From contig JAKQLF010000069.1 of assembly GCA_029567325.1 (NCBI GenBank), positions 1 to 61,314 of the forward strand: a stretch of DNA of 61,314 bases, read 5' to 3'. The position numbers were made by a program, and so were the translations under genes. This stretch comes from Bacteroidota bacterium (GTDB lineage: Bacteria; Bacteroidota; Bacteroidia; Chitinophagales; Saprospiraceae). The notes below the pieces were generated by a model. It made no database searches. It saw nothing but the letters and a program-made list of their open reading frames with translations, and had not been told where the DNA came from. Shown here piece by piece: positions 16,658-26,895 of the stretch (position 1 is the first letter of the stretch; each line of letters starts with the position of its first letter).

Positions 16658-18793
16658 TTACATTGCTAGTTGGAGTGAATCTTTTCCAACAGTAGTTTTT
16701 GACTCAATTTCCTGGGCCTGAATTGCGGTAATGATGACGGTATTGAATACATCGTCTACAGTACAACCGCGACTCAAATCATTGACAGGATTATTGAGCC
16801 CTTGCAACATAGGACCAATGGCAACTGCACCAGTTTCTCTTTGCACCGCTTTGTAAGTATTATTTCCTGTATTGAGGTCTGGAAAAATCAAAACACTTGC
16901 TTTACCTGCAACCTTGGAACCCGGCATTTTTTTCTCTGCAACACCCATATCAACAGCTGCATCATATTGGATGGGCCCCTCAATCAAAATATCTGGCCTC
17001 AATTCTCTCACCAAAGCCGTTGCCCTTCTCACTTTTTCTACTTCAGCACCCTTTCCAGATTCCCCACTAGAATAAGACAACATCGCAACTTTGGGCTCAA
17101 TGCCAAACTCGACGGCACTGTCAGCAGATGAAATCGCTATGTCTGCCAACTCCTCTGCTGTGGGATTGGGATTGATGGCACAGTCACCAAATACAACGAC
17201 TCTATCTGCCAAACACATGAAAAAAATGGATGAAACTACATTGATACCAGGTTTGGTTTTTATAAACTGTAAAGCTGGTCGGATGGTGTGTTGGGTCGTA
17301 TGAGTTGCCCCAGAAACCATACCGTCTGCATGACCATTATAAATCATCATCGTTCCAAAATAAGATACATCGGTCATACAGTCCTTAGCAAAATCATAAG
17401 TAACGTTTTTGTGCTTCCTCAATTCCATGAAAGTCTGGGTATAGGACTCAAACTGAGGAGAAGGAAGCGGATCAATGATGCGCACTTTTTCAATATCCAA
17501 TGGAATGTTGTGCTTAAGTAAAATTTCTTTGATGTTTTTCTTATTGCCCAGTAAGGTAAGGTTTACCAAGTCTTGATTGATGAGACTAGCGCTTGCTTTC
17601 AGAATCCTGATGTCTTCCCCTTCTGGAAGGACAATGTGTTTCTTGGAGCCTCTCACTTTTTTGATGAGGTTGTATTGAAACATCCTTGGCGTCATACCAT
17701 GAGGGGCAATTTTGACCAATTGATCCAACATCGGATCGATCTGGATGTACTGAGAAAATAATGCATCCATCACCTCCAATTTACCTTGACTTTGATGGGT
17801 GATTTTAGAACGCATATTGCCAATCAGATTTCCAGTAGTAAAAGTATTTGTTTGTACAGAGATAATTGGAATGAGGTCTGAAAGGCCCTCTATCAAGTCC
17901 AAAATTGGTTCCTCTGGCAATAATCCACCTGTAAGAATAATGCCAGAAAGGTTGGGGTATTTATTTGAAATATTGGCTTGAAGTGCCCCTAAAATGATAT
18001 CAGCTCTATCGCCAGGGGTAACAACCAAAGTATTTTCCTTGAGGTGAATCAAATAGTTGCGCAATTGCATCGCCCCAATGGATATCGAATCTATCTGATT
18101 GTCTAATAGGTTTTCACCATAAAGTATCGTTGCTCCCAGTTCTGCAGCTATTTCCCGTATGGTTGGTTTTGAAAGAGACTCCACCATTGGCACCACATAG
18201 GAAAAGACCGTTGGAGGGAGGAAAGCGCGCATGCCTTGTTGTGCAATTTCAAGGTTTTGCATTTGAATTTTATTGCAAATCATTCCCAAAACACTCACTT
18301 CTTTTTGACTGAAGTTGAGGTAGGCAGCTTCCAAAACATTCATCAAATCAGTTTTGGTCTTGCCTTCTCCACTTGCTACTATGACTACTGGTAATCCCAA
18401 ATTTTTAGAAACTTCCAGGTTGCCATCAAACTCATAGATTGCAGCTTCCCCTTCAAAATCAGAGCCTTCTACCAATACAAAATCGCACTGGTCTTCAATT
18501 TTTTTGTATTTCTCAATGATGATGTCCAGGACTTCACCTTCTCTGTCTTTGTTTTTGAGAAACATGGCCTGTTCCTGCGTAAGCCCATAAGAAGATTCAT
18601 AAGACACTTGTAAGTTGAATTTTTGCAAAACAACATCCATGTGGGCGTCTCTGGTGGCACCCGTATTGATGATGGGTTTGAAATATCCAACGCGTGGAAA
18701 TTTACCCAATAAGGTTTTCATCATGCCAAGTATTACCAAAGACTTTCCACTATTGGCCTCAGTGGTTGCAACGTATATTCCTTTATAGTTCAT
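16658..18793 (-). CDS. pta: Phosphate acetyltransferase, long form
   Basis: 711 residues in three parts. The N-terminal P-loop-like domain has ATTEANSGKS at 9-18. A DRTGG-type middle domain spans about 215-330. The catalytic PTA_PTB domain covers about 375-700 (LPEGEDIRILKA, MVSGATHTT, GPMLQGLNNPVNDLSRGC). It converts acetyl-CoA and phosphate to acetyl phosphate. The long form with regulatory N-terminal domains is like E. coli Pta. It is first in the operon with ackA. Confidence 0.96.
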   Translation of the reverse strand: MNYKGIYVATTEANSGKSLVILGMMKTLLGKFPRVGYFKPIINTGATRDAHMDVVLQKFNLQVSYESSYGLTQEQAMFLKNKDREGEVLDIIIEKYKKIEDQCDFVLVEGSDFEGEAAIYEFDGNLEVSKNLGLPVVIVASGEGKTKTDLMNVLEAAYLNFSQKEVSVLGMICNKIQMQNLEIAQQGMRAFLPPTVFSYVVPMVESLSKPTIREIAAELGATILYGENLLDNQIDSISIGAMQLRNYLIHLKENTLVVTPGDRADIILGALQANISNKYPNLSGIILTGGLLPEEPILDLIEGLSDLIPIISVQTNTFTTGNLIGNMRSKITHQSQGKLEVMDALFSQYIQIDPMLDQLVKIAPHGMTPRMFQYNLIKKVRGSKKHIVLPEGEDIRILKASASLINQDLVNLTLLGNKKNIKEILLKHNIPLDIEKVRIIDPLPSPQFESYTQTFMELRKHKNVTYDFAKDCMTDVSYFGTMMIYNGHADGMVSGATHTTQHTIRPALQFIKTKPGINVVSSIFFMCLADRVVVFGDCAINPNPTAEELADIAISSADSAVEFGIEPKVAMLSYSSGESGKGAEVEKVRRATALVRELRPDILIEGPIQYDAAVDMGVAEKKMPGSKVAGKASVLIFPDLNTGNNTYKAVQRETGAVAIGPMLQGLNNPVNDLSRGCTVDDVFNTVIITAIQAQEIESKTTVGKDSLQLAM

Positions 18794-19118
18794 AGTATAA
18801 AATATTGATAATGCACATTTAAATTTTTATTCCAACAGAATTCAAATTCTTTTCAAAATAAAATGTGGCTCAGATTTGAATGGTGGCATAAAAGTAGAAT
18901 TTCTGTCGCTACTGACTAGATGACAAAAATTACCACATTGTATGATCTACATCAAATATGAAACAGCTATCTCAGCAAAAAGGTCCATTTTTTACGAGCC
19001 TTTTAAACTTTAATAATATGTTAATACGCCAATATAACCACAACATGCATCCTATACATGCGTATTGTAAGCATTAAAGAATTTTTATTCAACCCCAATA
19101 TGTCCCAAAATCCTTTCT
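18794..19118. other. Divergent spacer between pta and the barrel gene
   Basis: 325 AT-rich bases with no credible coding frame. Divergent promoters are expected here. On the minus strand a TACTTTTA (7 of 8 to consensus) near 18890 could serve pta. Confidence 0.5.
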
Positions 19119-21938
19119 ATGAAGCAATTTTCACTCGCCTTTTTTGTATTCCTCTCAGCTTTGGTTTATGGTCAAAATTTCAATATCACGGGAAAAGTAA
19201 CCGACACCCTTGATAGTCCTTTGGTGTTTTCTTCTGTAATGTTACTTGAAATGGACTCCACTTTGGTAGATTTCAGTCAAACTGATATTGGAGGGTTTTA
19301 TGATTTTAAAAAAGTGCCAGCTGGTTCTTACATTGTGAAAGCTACTTATTTGGGTTATATACCTGTAACCCAAACCGTACAATCTAGTGGATCCAATGTA
19401 AAGGTAGAAACCCTGAGGCTTACAGAAATTGCAACAGAATTGATGGAAGTAGTCATCAAAGCCGCCAAAGCTCCCATGAAAATGCGCGGGGATACCATCG
19501 AATATGATGCTTCCACCTTTAAAGTTCCACAAGGATCTACTGTAGAAGACCTCTTGAGAAGATTACCTGGAATGGAGGTCGATCAAGACGGCACCTTAAG
19601 ATCAGACGGCAGGGACATCACCAAAGTTACTGTAGAAGGAAAGGATTTTTTTGGTGGAGACCCCAAGGCAGTCACTAAAAATCTACCAGCAGAAGGAGTG
19701 TCAAAAGTCCAGGTTTTTGACAAAAAATCAGAAGAAGAAAAACTGACTGGAATAAAAGGAAATACTGACCAAAAAGAAATGAACATCACTTTGAAAGATG
19801 AATTTAAAAAAGGAGGATTCGGAAAAGTAATCGTTGGGGCCGGTAGCGTAGAACGCGGAGAAATAAAAGGTAATTACAATAAATTCAACGATAAACATCA
19901 ATTTAGTTTGGTTGGAGTTGCCAATAATACGGGGAGAAATGGTCTCAATTGGGATGATTATCAGGATTTTATGGGCGCACAATCTTTCAATTTTGACAAT
20001 CAACTGTCGGATTATGGCTTTGGTGGAAATGGCATGCGAATGATCACTTTTGGCGGAAGTAATGGTGATGACATCGAAAATAAAATAAGTAGTACTTTCT
20101 TTTCTGGAAATAATGGCGGATTTCCTAAAAGTGTCAATACAGGTGTCAATTACAATTACGACCACAATAAAACCAAAATTGGCTCTCGATATTTTTACAA
20201 TTACTCTGGCAATGAAAGTCAAACCAGTTCTCAATCCACAAACTTTTTTAATGCATTCACTTCCTCGAGTGATCGACTTTCTATTGATGAAAGTGGCTTC
20301 AGTGGACACCGGGGTGAACTGAGTTTTGAGCGCGCAATAGACAGTTTACACACCATCGTGATTAATTCAGATTTTGCAAATGTCATTTCAAAAAGAGGGG
20401 CAGTCACAGGAAGTCAGATTTTGAGAAATGGGAATGAACTCACTTCTTCATCAGACATTACAAATGATTATCGCTTGGGCGGCAATCTTTATACGGCTAG
20501 TGCTTTACTCAGAAAATCTTTTAAGAAAAAAGGAAGATTCTTTGGTGCAAACTTAACCTATTTAAATTCTTCCATACAAGAAGATAGAACCCTGCTCTCT
20601 GCCATCAAGTTTTATAACAATGGAGCCATCGACAGTGTGCAAAACCTCAATCAAGTCAATCAAACCAATGCGGATAAAAACAGCATCAAAACCAACGTCA
20701 CTTTTTCTGAGCCATTGGGTAAAAAGTGGTTTGCTTCCATATTTGGAAATTATAGCTACAGAAAACAGAATGGTGTAGTCGATGTAAAAGATGTTTTACA
20801 GGAAAGATCCATTCAAAATGAATTTTTGAGTAGGAATTACGAAAACACTGTTTCTTATTTCCGTACGGGAACCACATTGACATTTGCTAGTAATGGTCTC
20901 AATGTTTCCGTTGGAGGGGGATTTCAACAATTTGATCTCTTGGGCAATTTTGCAGCGCCGGGCAACTCTCCATTTAAGGGTACAGTTGACCAAACTTTTA
21001 AGGCTTGGTTACCGTACACCAGTTTTAATTACAGCATAGGCAGGACAGCAAACATTGGAATGGGATATACCAAAGACATCAGTGAGCCAGGCATTAATGA
21101 CTTGTTGCCTGTTGTTGACAATTCAAACCCACTATATATCAGAGAAGGAAATCAAAATTTATTACCTGAAAACATGCACAATGTGAGGTTCAACTTTAAT
21201 AAATCTTTTCCTGTCCAAGGCATAAGATTCTATGCACAAACAAGTGCAACATTTTATGACAACCAAATCATTCAAAAGCAAGAAGTGGATGAAAACCTCA
21301 TCACTCGGACACAACCCATCAATTATGACGGCGGGAATAGATTTTCTACCTACTTTGGTTTTAGTTTCCCAATCATAAAGACAAAAATCAAATCGAGCAT
21401 CAATTTGAGTAATAACATCAACAAAAGCTTTGCCTTTGTCAATGCCAACCTCAACGAGACCAATACCATCACTTATAGGCCAAGCATCAATTTGGACATC
21501 ACACCTTTTGACGATATGGGCTTGTACATCAATTACAGTTTGAGCAGGTCTGCCACCAAATACAACATCAACACGAGTCAAAATCAAAATATTTCTCAAG
21601 ACAATTTGGGAGTACAATTCAATACCAAGGTTTACAAAAAGTTGTATTTAGCGTCATCCTATAATCATTCTTTCTACAAAAATGATCGCTTTGGAGACAA
21701 CGTCAATGTGCCGATTATCAATGGTTCCATTTACTTACAAGTGTTGAAAGGCAATAAAGGAGAGATCAGGTTTTCCATCTATGATGCCCTTAATAAAAAT
21801 GTGCGGTTCTCTCAATTTGCAGGTTCAAACTCGGTTTCACAGAGTCTTACTACCTCCTTGGCCAGATATGCAATGGTCACGTTTACTTACAATATCAGAG
21901 GCGTAAAATCAGAAGTACAAAGAGACAGTTATTATTAA
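19119..21938 (+). CDS. Outer-membrane beta-barrel receptor-like protein with N-terminal carboxypeptidase-regulatory-like domain
   Basis: 939 residues. A signal peptide (1-19, ending VYGQ) is followed by a CarboxypepD_reg-like beta-sandwich (about 22-105: ITGKVTDTLDSPLVFSSVML). A plug-like region (about 125-235: DTIEYDASTFKVPQGSTVED, LLRRLPGMEVDQDG) leads into a long beta-barrel of the OMP_b-brl_3 type. It resembles TonB-dependent receptors but no SusD partner or clear TonB box is seen. The GLPGLI gene begins 20 bases after the stop, a pairing seen repeatedly in Bacteroidota. The ligand is unknown. Confidence 0.85.
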   Translation: MKQFSLAFFVFLSALVYGQNFNITGKVTDTLDSPLVFSSVMLLEMDSTLVDFSQTDIGGFYDFKKVPAGSYIVKATYLGYIPVTQTVQSSGSNVKVETLRLTEIATELMEVVIKAAKAPMKMRGDTIEYDASTFKVPQGSTVEDLLRRLPGMEVDQDGTLRSDGRDITKVTVEGKDFFGGDPKAVTKNLPAEGVSKVQVFDKKSEEEKLTGIKGNTDQKEMNITLKDEFKKGGFGKVIVGAGSVERGEIKGNYNKFNDKHQFSLVGVANNTGRNGLNWDDYQDFMGAQSFNFDNQLSDYGFGGNGMRMITFGGSNGDDIENKISSTFFSGNNGGFPKSVNTGVNYNYDHNKTKIGSRYFYNYSGNESQTSSQSTNFFNAFTSSSDRLSIDESGFSGHRGELSFERAIDSLHTIVINSDFANVISKRGAVTGSQILRNGNELTSSSDITNDYRLGGNLYTASALLRKSFKKKGRFFGANLTYLNSSIQEDRTLLSAIKFYNNGAIDSVQNLNQVNQTNADKNSIKTNVTFSEPLGKKWFASIFGNYSYRKQNGVVDVKDVLQERSIQNEFLSRNYENTVSYFRTGTTLTFASNGLNVSVGGGFQQFDLLGNFAAPGNSPFKGTVDQTFKAWLPYTSFNYSIGRTANIGMGYTKDISEPGINDLLPVVDNSNPLYIREGNQNLLPENMHNVRFNFNKSFPVQGIRFYAQTSATFYDNQIIQKQEVDENLITRTQPINYDGGNRFSTYFGFSFPIIKTKIKSSINLSNNINKSFAFVNANLNETNTITYRPSINLDITPFDDMGLYINYSLSRSATKYNINTSQNQNISQDNLGVQFNTKVYKKLYLASSYNHSFYKNDRFGDNVNVPIINGSIYLQVLKGNKGEIRFSIYDALNKNVRFSQFAGSNSVSQSLTTSLARYAMVTFTYNIRGVKSEVQRDSYY

Positions 21939-21958
21939 ACCATTAAAAAAACGACTCA

Positions 21959-22705
21959 ATGATTGTAATGAAAAGAATTTTATGCGGTTTAATGTTTCTG
22001 ACCACCTCTTTTTTGATTGGCCAACAAAATGCCGGGCTCATCAAATTCGATCGCTCGACTTACTATATCAACATCATGGCTAAACTTCCCTTTTTAACGC
22101 AAGAGGACATTGACCGTGAGATGTTGACCTGGGGTAAAGATCAAGGCAAGGAAGGACAACCCTATGAGTTTTATTTTAATGATCAAGTATCTGTTTATAC
22201 CATGAAGGAGGACGACACCAACTACGGTTATTCCTGGAAGGAGGACGATTTTCTTTTGGTCAGAGATTATAAGGCCAAAACGGCTAAAGACTTAGTAAGC
22301 TTTCTGGGAAAGTCATACCTCGTAGAAAGTGACATTCTCAGATTTAAGTGGAAAATCCAAAATGAAATAAAAGAAATTGCTGGTTATCTGTGTATGAAAG
22401 CAGAAACGGTAGATCCCATAAAAGGTACGCCAATTGCTGCTTGGTTTACTGATAAAATACCGCTTTATGGCGGACCAGAGGGATATGGTGGTTTACCAGG
22501 AATGATTCTTGGATTGGAAATGGATGGTAATGCGGTCATCGTTGAGGCCACAGAAGTCCAACTTTCTGATAAAATCGACCTGCCAATTCCTAAAAAGATG
22601 AAAGGCAAAAATATAGAACGTGAGGCTTTTAATAAATTGATCGGGGATTATATCCAAGAAAGCATTAAATCCAGAAGAAACCCTTATTGGCAAATCAGAT
22701 ATTAG
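21959..22705 (+). CDS. GLPGLI family secreted protein
   Basis: The 248-residue protein has a signal peptide (ends near LIGQQ). The family signature appears as YGGPEGYGGLPGMIL (about 167-181), with M replacing the second L of GLPGLI. The strand pattern before it (AWFTDKIPLYGGP) is typical. It is presumed periplasmic. It directly follows the large barrel gene and likely works with it, for example in outer-membrane assembly or cargo handling; the biochemical role of the family is not known to me. An ATG nine bases downstream is an alternative start. Confidence 0.88.
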   Translation: MIVMKRILCGLMFLTTSFLIGQQNAGLIKFDRSTYYINIMAKLPFLTQEDIDREMLTWGKDQGKEGQPYEFYFNDQVSVYTMKEDDTNYGYSWKEDDFLLVRDYKAKTAKDLVSFLGKSYLVESDILRFKWKIQNEIKEIAGYLCMKAETVDPIKGTPIAAWFTDKIPLYGGPEGYGGLPGMILGLEMDGNAVIVEATEVQLSDKIDLPIPKKMKGKNIEREAFNKLIGDYIQESIKSRRNPYWQIRY

Positions 22706-22847
22706 TCAAAAGACTAAAAGGCAACATCCTCTTTTTAAAACCCTTTTTTTATTTATTATTTCGCATTTTTCCCCAAACAGAAAAGATTATAGGATCTCGA
22801 AACTTTCAATTTATGTGAATTTTGCCAGGAATTCACGGCATAAATCC

Positions 22848-22855
22848 TAGCTTTG
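22848..22855 (+). promoter_or_regulatory. Minus-7 box for the esterase gene
   Basis: TAGCTTTG matches TAnnTTTG, 18 bases before the ATG at 22874. A TTTG at 22821-22824 is slightly far (23-base gap). Confidence 0.55.
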
Positions 22856-22873
22856 ACGTCATATTTCCAATAG

Positions 22874-23644
22874 ATGACCGAATTAAATTATAAAACTTTT
22901 GGCGAGGGAATGCCCGTTATTTTTCTCCACGGCTTATTTGGCATGTTGGACAATTGGCAGACTTTTGCCAAAAAAATGGCCAATGAAGGATACATGGTTT
23001 TTTTACTCGATCAAAGAGATCATGGGAAATCCCCGCATACCGAAGCCTTTAATTATGAATTACTTTCAGAGGATCTTGCCAATTTTTTAAACACGCAATG
23101 GATCCACAAAGCCATCATCATCGGACACTCAATGGGTGGCAAAACAGCCCTTACATTTGCACGAGATCATGAAGATGTGGTTGAAAAATTGATCGTCATA
23201 GATGTTGCTCCTAAAAAATATAATGGTGGACATGATGCCATTTTTCAAGCACTTTTGGGTATTGATTTAGAAAGTTTTGATGACAGAAATGAAATTTACG
23301 ATCATTTGAAAACGAAAATTTCTGATGAGGGAACTCTATTGTTTTTGATGAAAAATATCTCCAGAAAAAAAGAAGGAGGCTTTGAGTACAAAATGAATTT
23401 AAAACTCCTGCATGAAAATTACCCAAATATCATGTCTGAAGTTTTATTCAATCATCCTATTGATGCTCCTACCCTTTTTGTCGCAGGCGGACAGTCTGAT
23501 TATATTCTCCCAGAAGATACTGAAAAAATCAAAGAAATTTTTACTGATGTACAGTTTGCGGTCATAGAAGGAGCAAGTCACTGGGTTCATGCCGACAAAC
23601 CCAATGAACTATTTGAGGTGGTGATGAAATTCATCAGAGAATAA
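22874..23644 (+). CDS. Alpha/beta hydrolase, YbfF-like esterase
   Basis: 256 residues with the alpha/beta-hydrolase layout. The oxyanion strand FLHGLFGMLDNW is at 17-28, the nucleophile elbow GHSMGG near 90, an acid after strand six (FVAGGQSDYI) and the catalytic histidine in GASHWVHADKP near 238. It is cytoplasmic (no signal). YbfF-like enzymes hydrolyse short acyl and thioester substrates; the natural substrate is unknown. It has its own promoter-like box. Confidence 0.88.
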   Translation: MTELNYKTFGEGMPVIFLHGLFGMLDNWQTFAKKMANEGYMVFLLDQRDHGKSPHTEAFNYELLSEDLANFLNTQWIHKAIIIGHSMGGKTALTFARDHEDVVEKLIVIDVAPKKYNGGHDAIFQALLGIDLESFDDRNEIYDHLKTKISDEGTLLFLMKNISRKKEGGFEYKMNLKLLHENYPNIMSEVLFNHPIDAPTLFVAGGQSDYILPEDTEKIKEIFTDVQFAVIEGASHWVHADKPNELFEVVMKFIRE

Positions 23645-23770
23645 TCTTCTGTGCTTGGGCAAAGTCTACAATAATTGTCCCCAAAGAAGGCCACAGAAGG
23701 GTTTTCGTCTTTTCTTAATAAAAAATATCTTGGAAGGCGTTAAATTTTATACCCCTACTTGAACTTTCTA

Positions 23771-23798
23771 CTTTATGAACTTTCAAACTTTATAAACT
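23771..23798. repeat. 28-bp intergenic module shared with 38752-38779
   Basis: Bases 23771-23798 are identical to 38752-38779, and the match extends upstream with one mismatch. It lies just upstream of the minus-7 box of the following gene. Confidence 0.8.
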
Positions 23799-23814
23799 AT
23801 TCTTTCAAACTTGG

Positions 23815-23822
23815 TATATTTG
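23815..23822 (+). promoter_or_regulatory. Minus-7 box for the TMTC-like gene
   Basis: TATATTTG, 30 bases before the ATG at 23853. It overlaps the in-frame TTG at 23811, arguing that translation starts at 23853. Confidence 0.6.
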
Positions 23823-23852
23823 ACCCCACCAGAAAAGCAATTTATAGACGAT

Positions 23853-25769
23853 ATGGCTAGCAAGAAAAAAACAACCCAAACAAACAATAAAGTAGAAAGT
23901 AAACAACCGATTGAAAAATCCACTCCTGTTTACCAACCGGTAGACCTTTCGTCGTATAATTTACTAGCGCTTTTCAAAAATCATTGGTTAAAACTATTGA
24001 TCATTTCGGCACTCAGTGGTGGTATCTATTTTGCGTCTGTAAACTTTGGTTATGTCCTGGATGATGCCATCGTCATAGAAGACAACGATTTTACTAAAAA
24101 AGGATTTGGCGGAATTGTAGACCATCTTACATCTGAGAGTATGGAAGGGTATTTTGGCAAACAAATGAATCTCGTGCCAGGTAACAGATACCGACCGCTT
24201 TCATTGGTGACTTTTGCGATGGAATATGGCGTTACCGGGAAATTGAGTCCTGGATTATCGCATTTTATAAACATAGTTTTTTATTTATTGACTGGATGGT
24301 TGCTGTTTTTGGTGCTTCAATTGATTACACAAAATGCACCCAAATGGGAGACATCATTCACCGCAGATAACAAAACAGCTTTCGCTTTCATAGCAACCCT
24401 TTTATACATTGCCCATCCACTACATGTGGAAGTTGTTGCCAATATAAAAGGTCGAGATGAGCTGATGGCCATGTTATTTTCTATTTGGGCTTTGTACTTT
24501 TTCTATAAGGATGGTTTAAATCCTCAACGCAAACACCTCATCATTGGCGGAGTTTTGTACTTCCTAGCCCTGTTGTCTAAAGAAAATGCCATTACTTTTC
24601 TAGCAGTTGTGCCACTCACTGTCTATTTTTTCATTGGAAGAAATACATTCAGATCCATCCCAACTTTGATTGGTGTCACCATTTTATATTTGATGTGGAG
24701 ATTTTCTGTAAGTGGTGTACCTGATTTTGGAGCCGAAGTAAAGGACATCATGAACAACCCATTTGTGGAAATGAATCCGGGTGAAAAGCTGGCGACCGTT
24801 TTTTACACCCTTGGTTTATACATCAAACTATTGATTTTTCCTCATCCATTGACGCATGATTATTACCCTTATGCCATTCCGATCATGAATTTTAGCAAAC
24901 CTGGTACGCTCATATCTTTTGCCTTATACATAGGATTGATTGTCATCGCTTTCAAATATTTGAGAAAAAGAAAAATAGCGTCTTACGCCATCCTATTCTA
25001 CCTCATAACCTTATCTATCGTATCCAATTTAGTCATCAATGTGGGTACATTTATGAATGATCGTTTTGTATATATGCCATCGTTGGGTTATTGCATTATA
25101 CTGGCGGCTGGCTTGATTTATGTTTATAAAAAATTCATCAAAAGTGAAAATACCATTTTGCTCTACAGCCTTGCGGCACTGCCCATTCTGGCTTATGCGG
25201 GCAAATCTTTTATCAGGGTTCCTGATTGGGAAAACGCACTAACGCTCAACAAATCAACATTCCCTGCATCTGAAAACAGCGCTCGAGCTAATTCGTTTAT
25301 GGCTACTGCATTATTTGAAGAGTATAAAGTAACCGAAGGATTGGATAAAAAGAGAAAGTTGATAGAAGAGGCACACCCTTTTGCAATAAAAGCTCAAAAA
25401 ATATTACCCACTTTCCACAATGCCAATGTGATGATCGCGGGAGTTGCGGCAGAACGATACAACCTCACAGGTGATTTAGATGCTTTTCTGGCAGATTTCC
25501 ATACGGTGGCCATCATCAGACCAGATATACAAACCAAGCAAAAACCAGATGGTAAACTGCATTCATACTTGACTGAATATCTGGAATATATTAATAAAAA
25601 AATTGGCCCTGATCCCAAATTGGTCAACTTCTATAGAACGACCGTCAAGGATATGAGCCTAAGCCAGGATGTGAACATCAAACTTTGGGGACGCCGACTT
25701 GCAGAGATGGGTTTGCAAGTTGCACCTGGAGACCCTGAACTGATGAGACTTCAGAATGCCCTGAGGTAA
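23853..25769 (+). CDS. Polytopic membrane protein, TMTC/O-mannosyltransferase-like, with C-terminal TPR-like helices
   Basis: About 638 residues. A charged N-terminus precedes roughly ten membrane segments. After the first segment comes an acidic pair (YVLDDAIVI), then RYRPLSLVTFAMEY and LLYIAHPLHVEVVANIKGRD, the arrangement seen in GT-C glycosyltransferases of the TMTC/DUF1736 type. The last 150 residues are soluble helices resembling TPR repeats. It may transfer sugar from a lipid donor to exported proteins; this is inference. dprA starts 13 bases after its stop, probably in the same transcript. Confidence 0.75.
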   Translation: MASKKKTTQTNNKVESKQPIEKSTPVYQPVDLSSYNLLALFKNHWLKLLIISALSGGIYFASVNFGYVLDDAIVIEDNDFTKKGFGGIVDHLTSESMEGYFGKQMNLVPGNRYRPLSLVTFAMEYGVTGKLSPGLSHFINIVFYLLTGWLLFLVLQLITQNAPKWETSFTADNKTAFAFIATLLYIAHPLHVEVVANIKGRDELMAMLFSIWALYFFYKDGLNPQRKHLIIGGVLYFLALLSKENAITFLAVVPLTVYFFIGRNTFRSIPTLIGVTILYLMWRFSVSGVPDFGAEVKDIMNNPFVEMNPGEKLATVFYTLGLYIKLLIFPHPLTHDYYPYAIPIMNFSKPGTLISFALYIGLIVIAFKYLRKRKIASYAILFYLITLSIVSNLVINVGTFMNDRFVYMPSLGYCIILAAGLIYVYKKFIKSENTILLYSLAALPILAYAGKSFIRVPDWENALTLNKSTFPASENSARANSFMATALFEEYKVTEGLDKKRKLIEEAHPFAIKAQKILPTFHNANVMIAGVAAERYNLTGDLDAFLADFHTVAIIRPDIQTKQKPDGKLHSYLTEYLEYINKKIGPDPKLVNFYRTTVKDMSLSQDVNIKLWGRRLAEMGLQVAPGDPELMRLQNALR

Positions 25770-25782
25770 ACTTTTATAGCCT

Positions 25783-26880
25783 ATGGAAAAAGACCTTATT
25801 TACCGCATTGCCCTCATGATGACGCCACAAATTGGCCCTGTCATTGCTAGAGCGCTTTTGTCACATTGTGGTAGCGCCGAGGAGGTTTTTAATCGCTCAG
25901 TCAAAGAACTGTCCATGATTCCCGGGGTAGGTCAAATAAAAGCTGCGGCCATCAATAAAGATGTGATGGAATTGGCCGAAAAAGAAATCAACTATGCGAT
26001 CAAACATGACATCCGCATTTTATCCTATTTGTGCAAAGACTATCCTCAAAGACTCAAATTTTTTGATACTTCACCCGTCATTTTATACACAAAGGGAGAG
26101 ATTTCTTTAAATCCAAGAAGAACCGTTGGCATCATCGGAACCCGAAAACCAACAGAATTTGGCAAAATCATGACGGAGAAAATCGTCGCAGATCTCAAAG
26201 ATTATGATGTGACGATTGTCAGCGGTTTGGCATTTGGCATTGATGGCATTGCTCATCGCAAAAGCATAGAATCACACATACCTACTATTGGTATTATGGG
26301 CAGTGGTATGAGCCATATTTATCCATCTGAACACAAAGATTTGTATAAAAAAATGGTCACCAAAGGTGGTGCTGTGATGACAGAATTTGCACATAACATC
26401 GGCCCAGAAAAAGTAAATTTCCCTTTGAGAAACCGCATCATTGCTGCCATGAGTGATGCCCTTATTGTTGTGGAATCAAAGGACAGAGGCGGATCCATCA
26501 TCACGGCTGAATTCGCAAACGAATACAATAAAGACGTTTTTGCTATTCCTGGAAAACCGGGTGAAGAATATTCTGCAGGTTGCAATGGCCTCATCAAAAA
26601 ACACAAGGCATACTTGATGGAATCTGTCAAAGACATTGCCTACAACATGCGATGGGAAGAGAACACCAAAAATAAAGCCGTCCAAACCGCACTTTTTGTT
26701 GAACTCGACGAGGCAGAAAGAAGCGTTTATGATTTATTACAACAGAAAAAAGGAGCTACCTTAGACGAATTGTGTTTTGATTTATCGAGCACACCTTCAA
26801 CTATTTCTACTTTACTGCTCAATATGGAATTCAAAGGAGTAGTGAGGTCTTTGCCTGGCAAGAAATACATCATTCTTTAA
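25783..26880 (+). CDS. dprA: DNA-processing protein A
   Basis: 365 residues in the DprA layout. An N-terminal helix-hairpin-helix part (SMIPGVGQIKAAAI) precedes the Rossmann-like DprA core (GIIGTRKPTEFG near 115, GLAFGIDGIAHRKSI near 150, NFPLRNRIIAAMSDALIVVE near 208). A C-terminal winged-helix DML1-like domain (about 305-365) completes it. It loads RecA on incoming single-stranded DNA during transformation and is widespread in Bacteroidota even where competence is unproven. It directly follows the TMTC-like gene. Confidence 0.94.
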   Translation: MEKDLIYRIALMMTPQIGPVIARALLSHCGSAEEVFNRSVKELSMIPGVGQIKAAAINKDVMELAEKEINYAIKHDIRILSYLCKDYPQRLKFFDTSPVILYTKGEISLNPRRTVGIIGTRKPTEFGKIMTEKIVADLKDYDVTIVSGLAFGIDGIAHRKSIESHIPTIGIMGSGMSHIYPSEHKDLYKKMVTKGGAVMTEFAHNIGPEKVNFPLRNRIIAAMSDALIVVESKDRGGSIITAEFANEYNKDVFAIPGKPGEEYSAGCNGLIKKHKAYLMESVKDIAYNMRWEENTKNKAVQTALFVELDEAERSVYDLLQQKKGATLDELCFDLSSTPSTISTLLLNMEFKGVVRSLPGKKYIIL

Positions 26881-26895
26881 ACATCAAAAGGGAGC

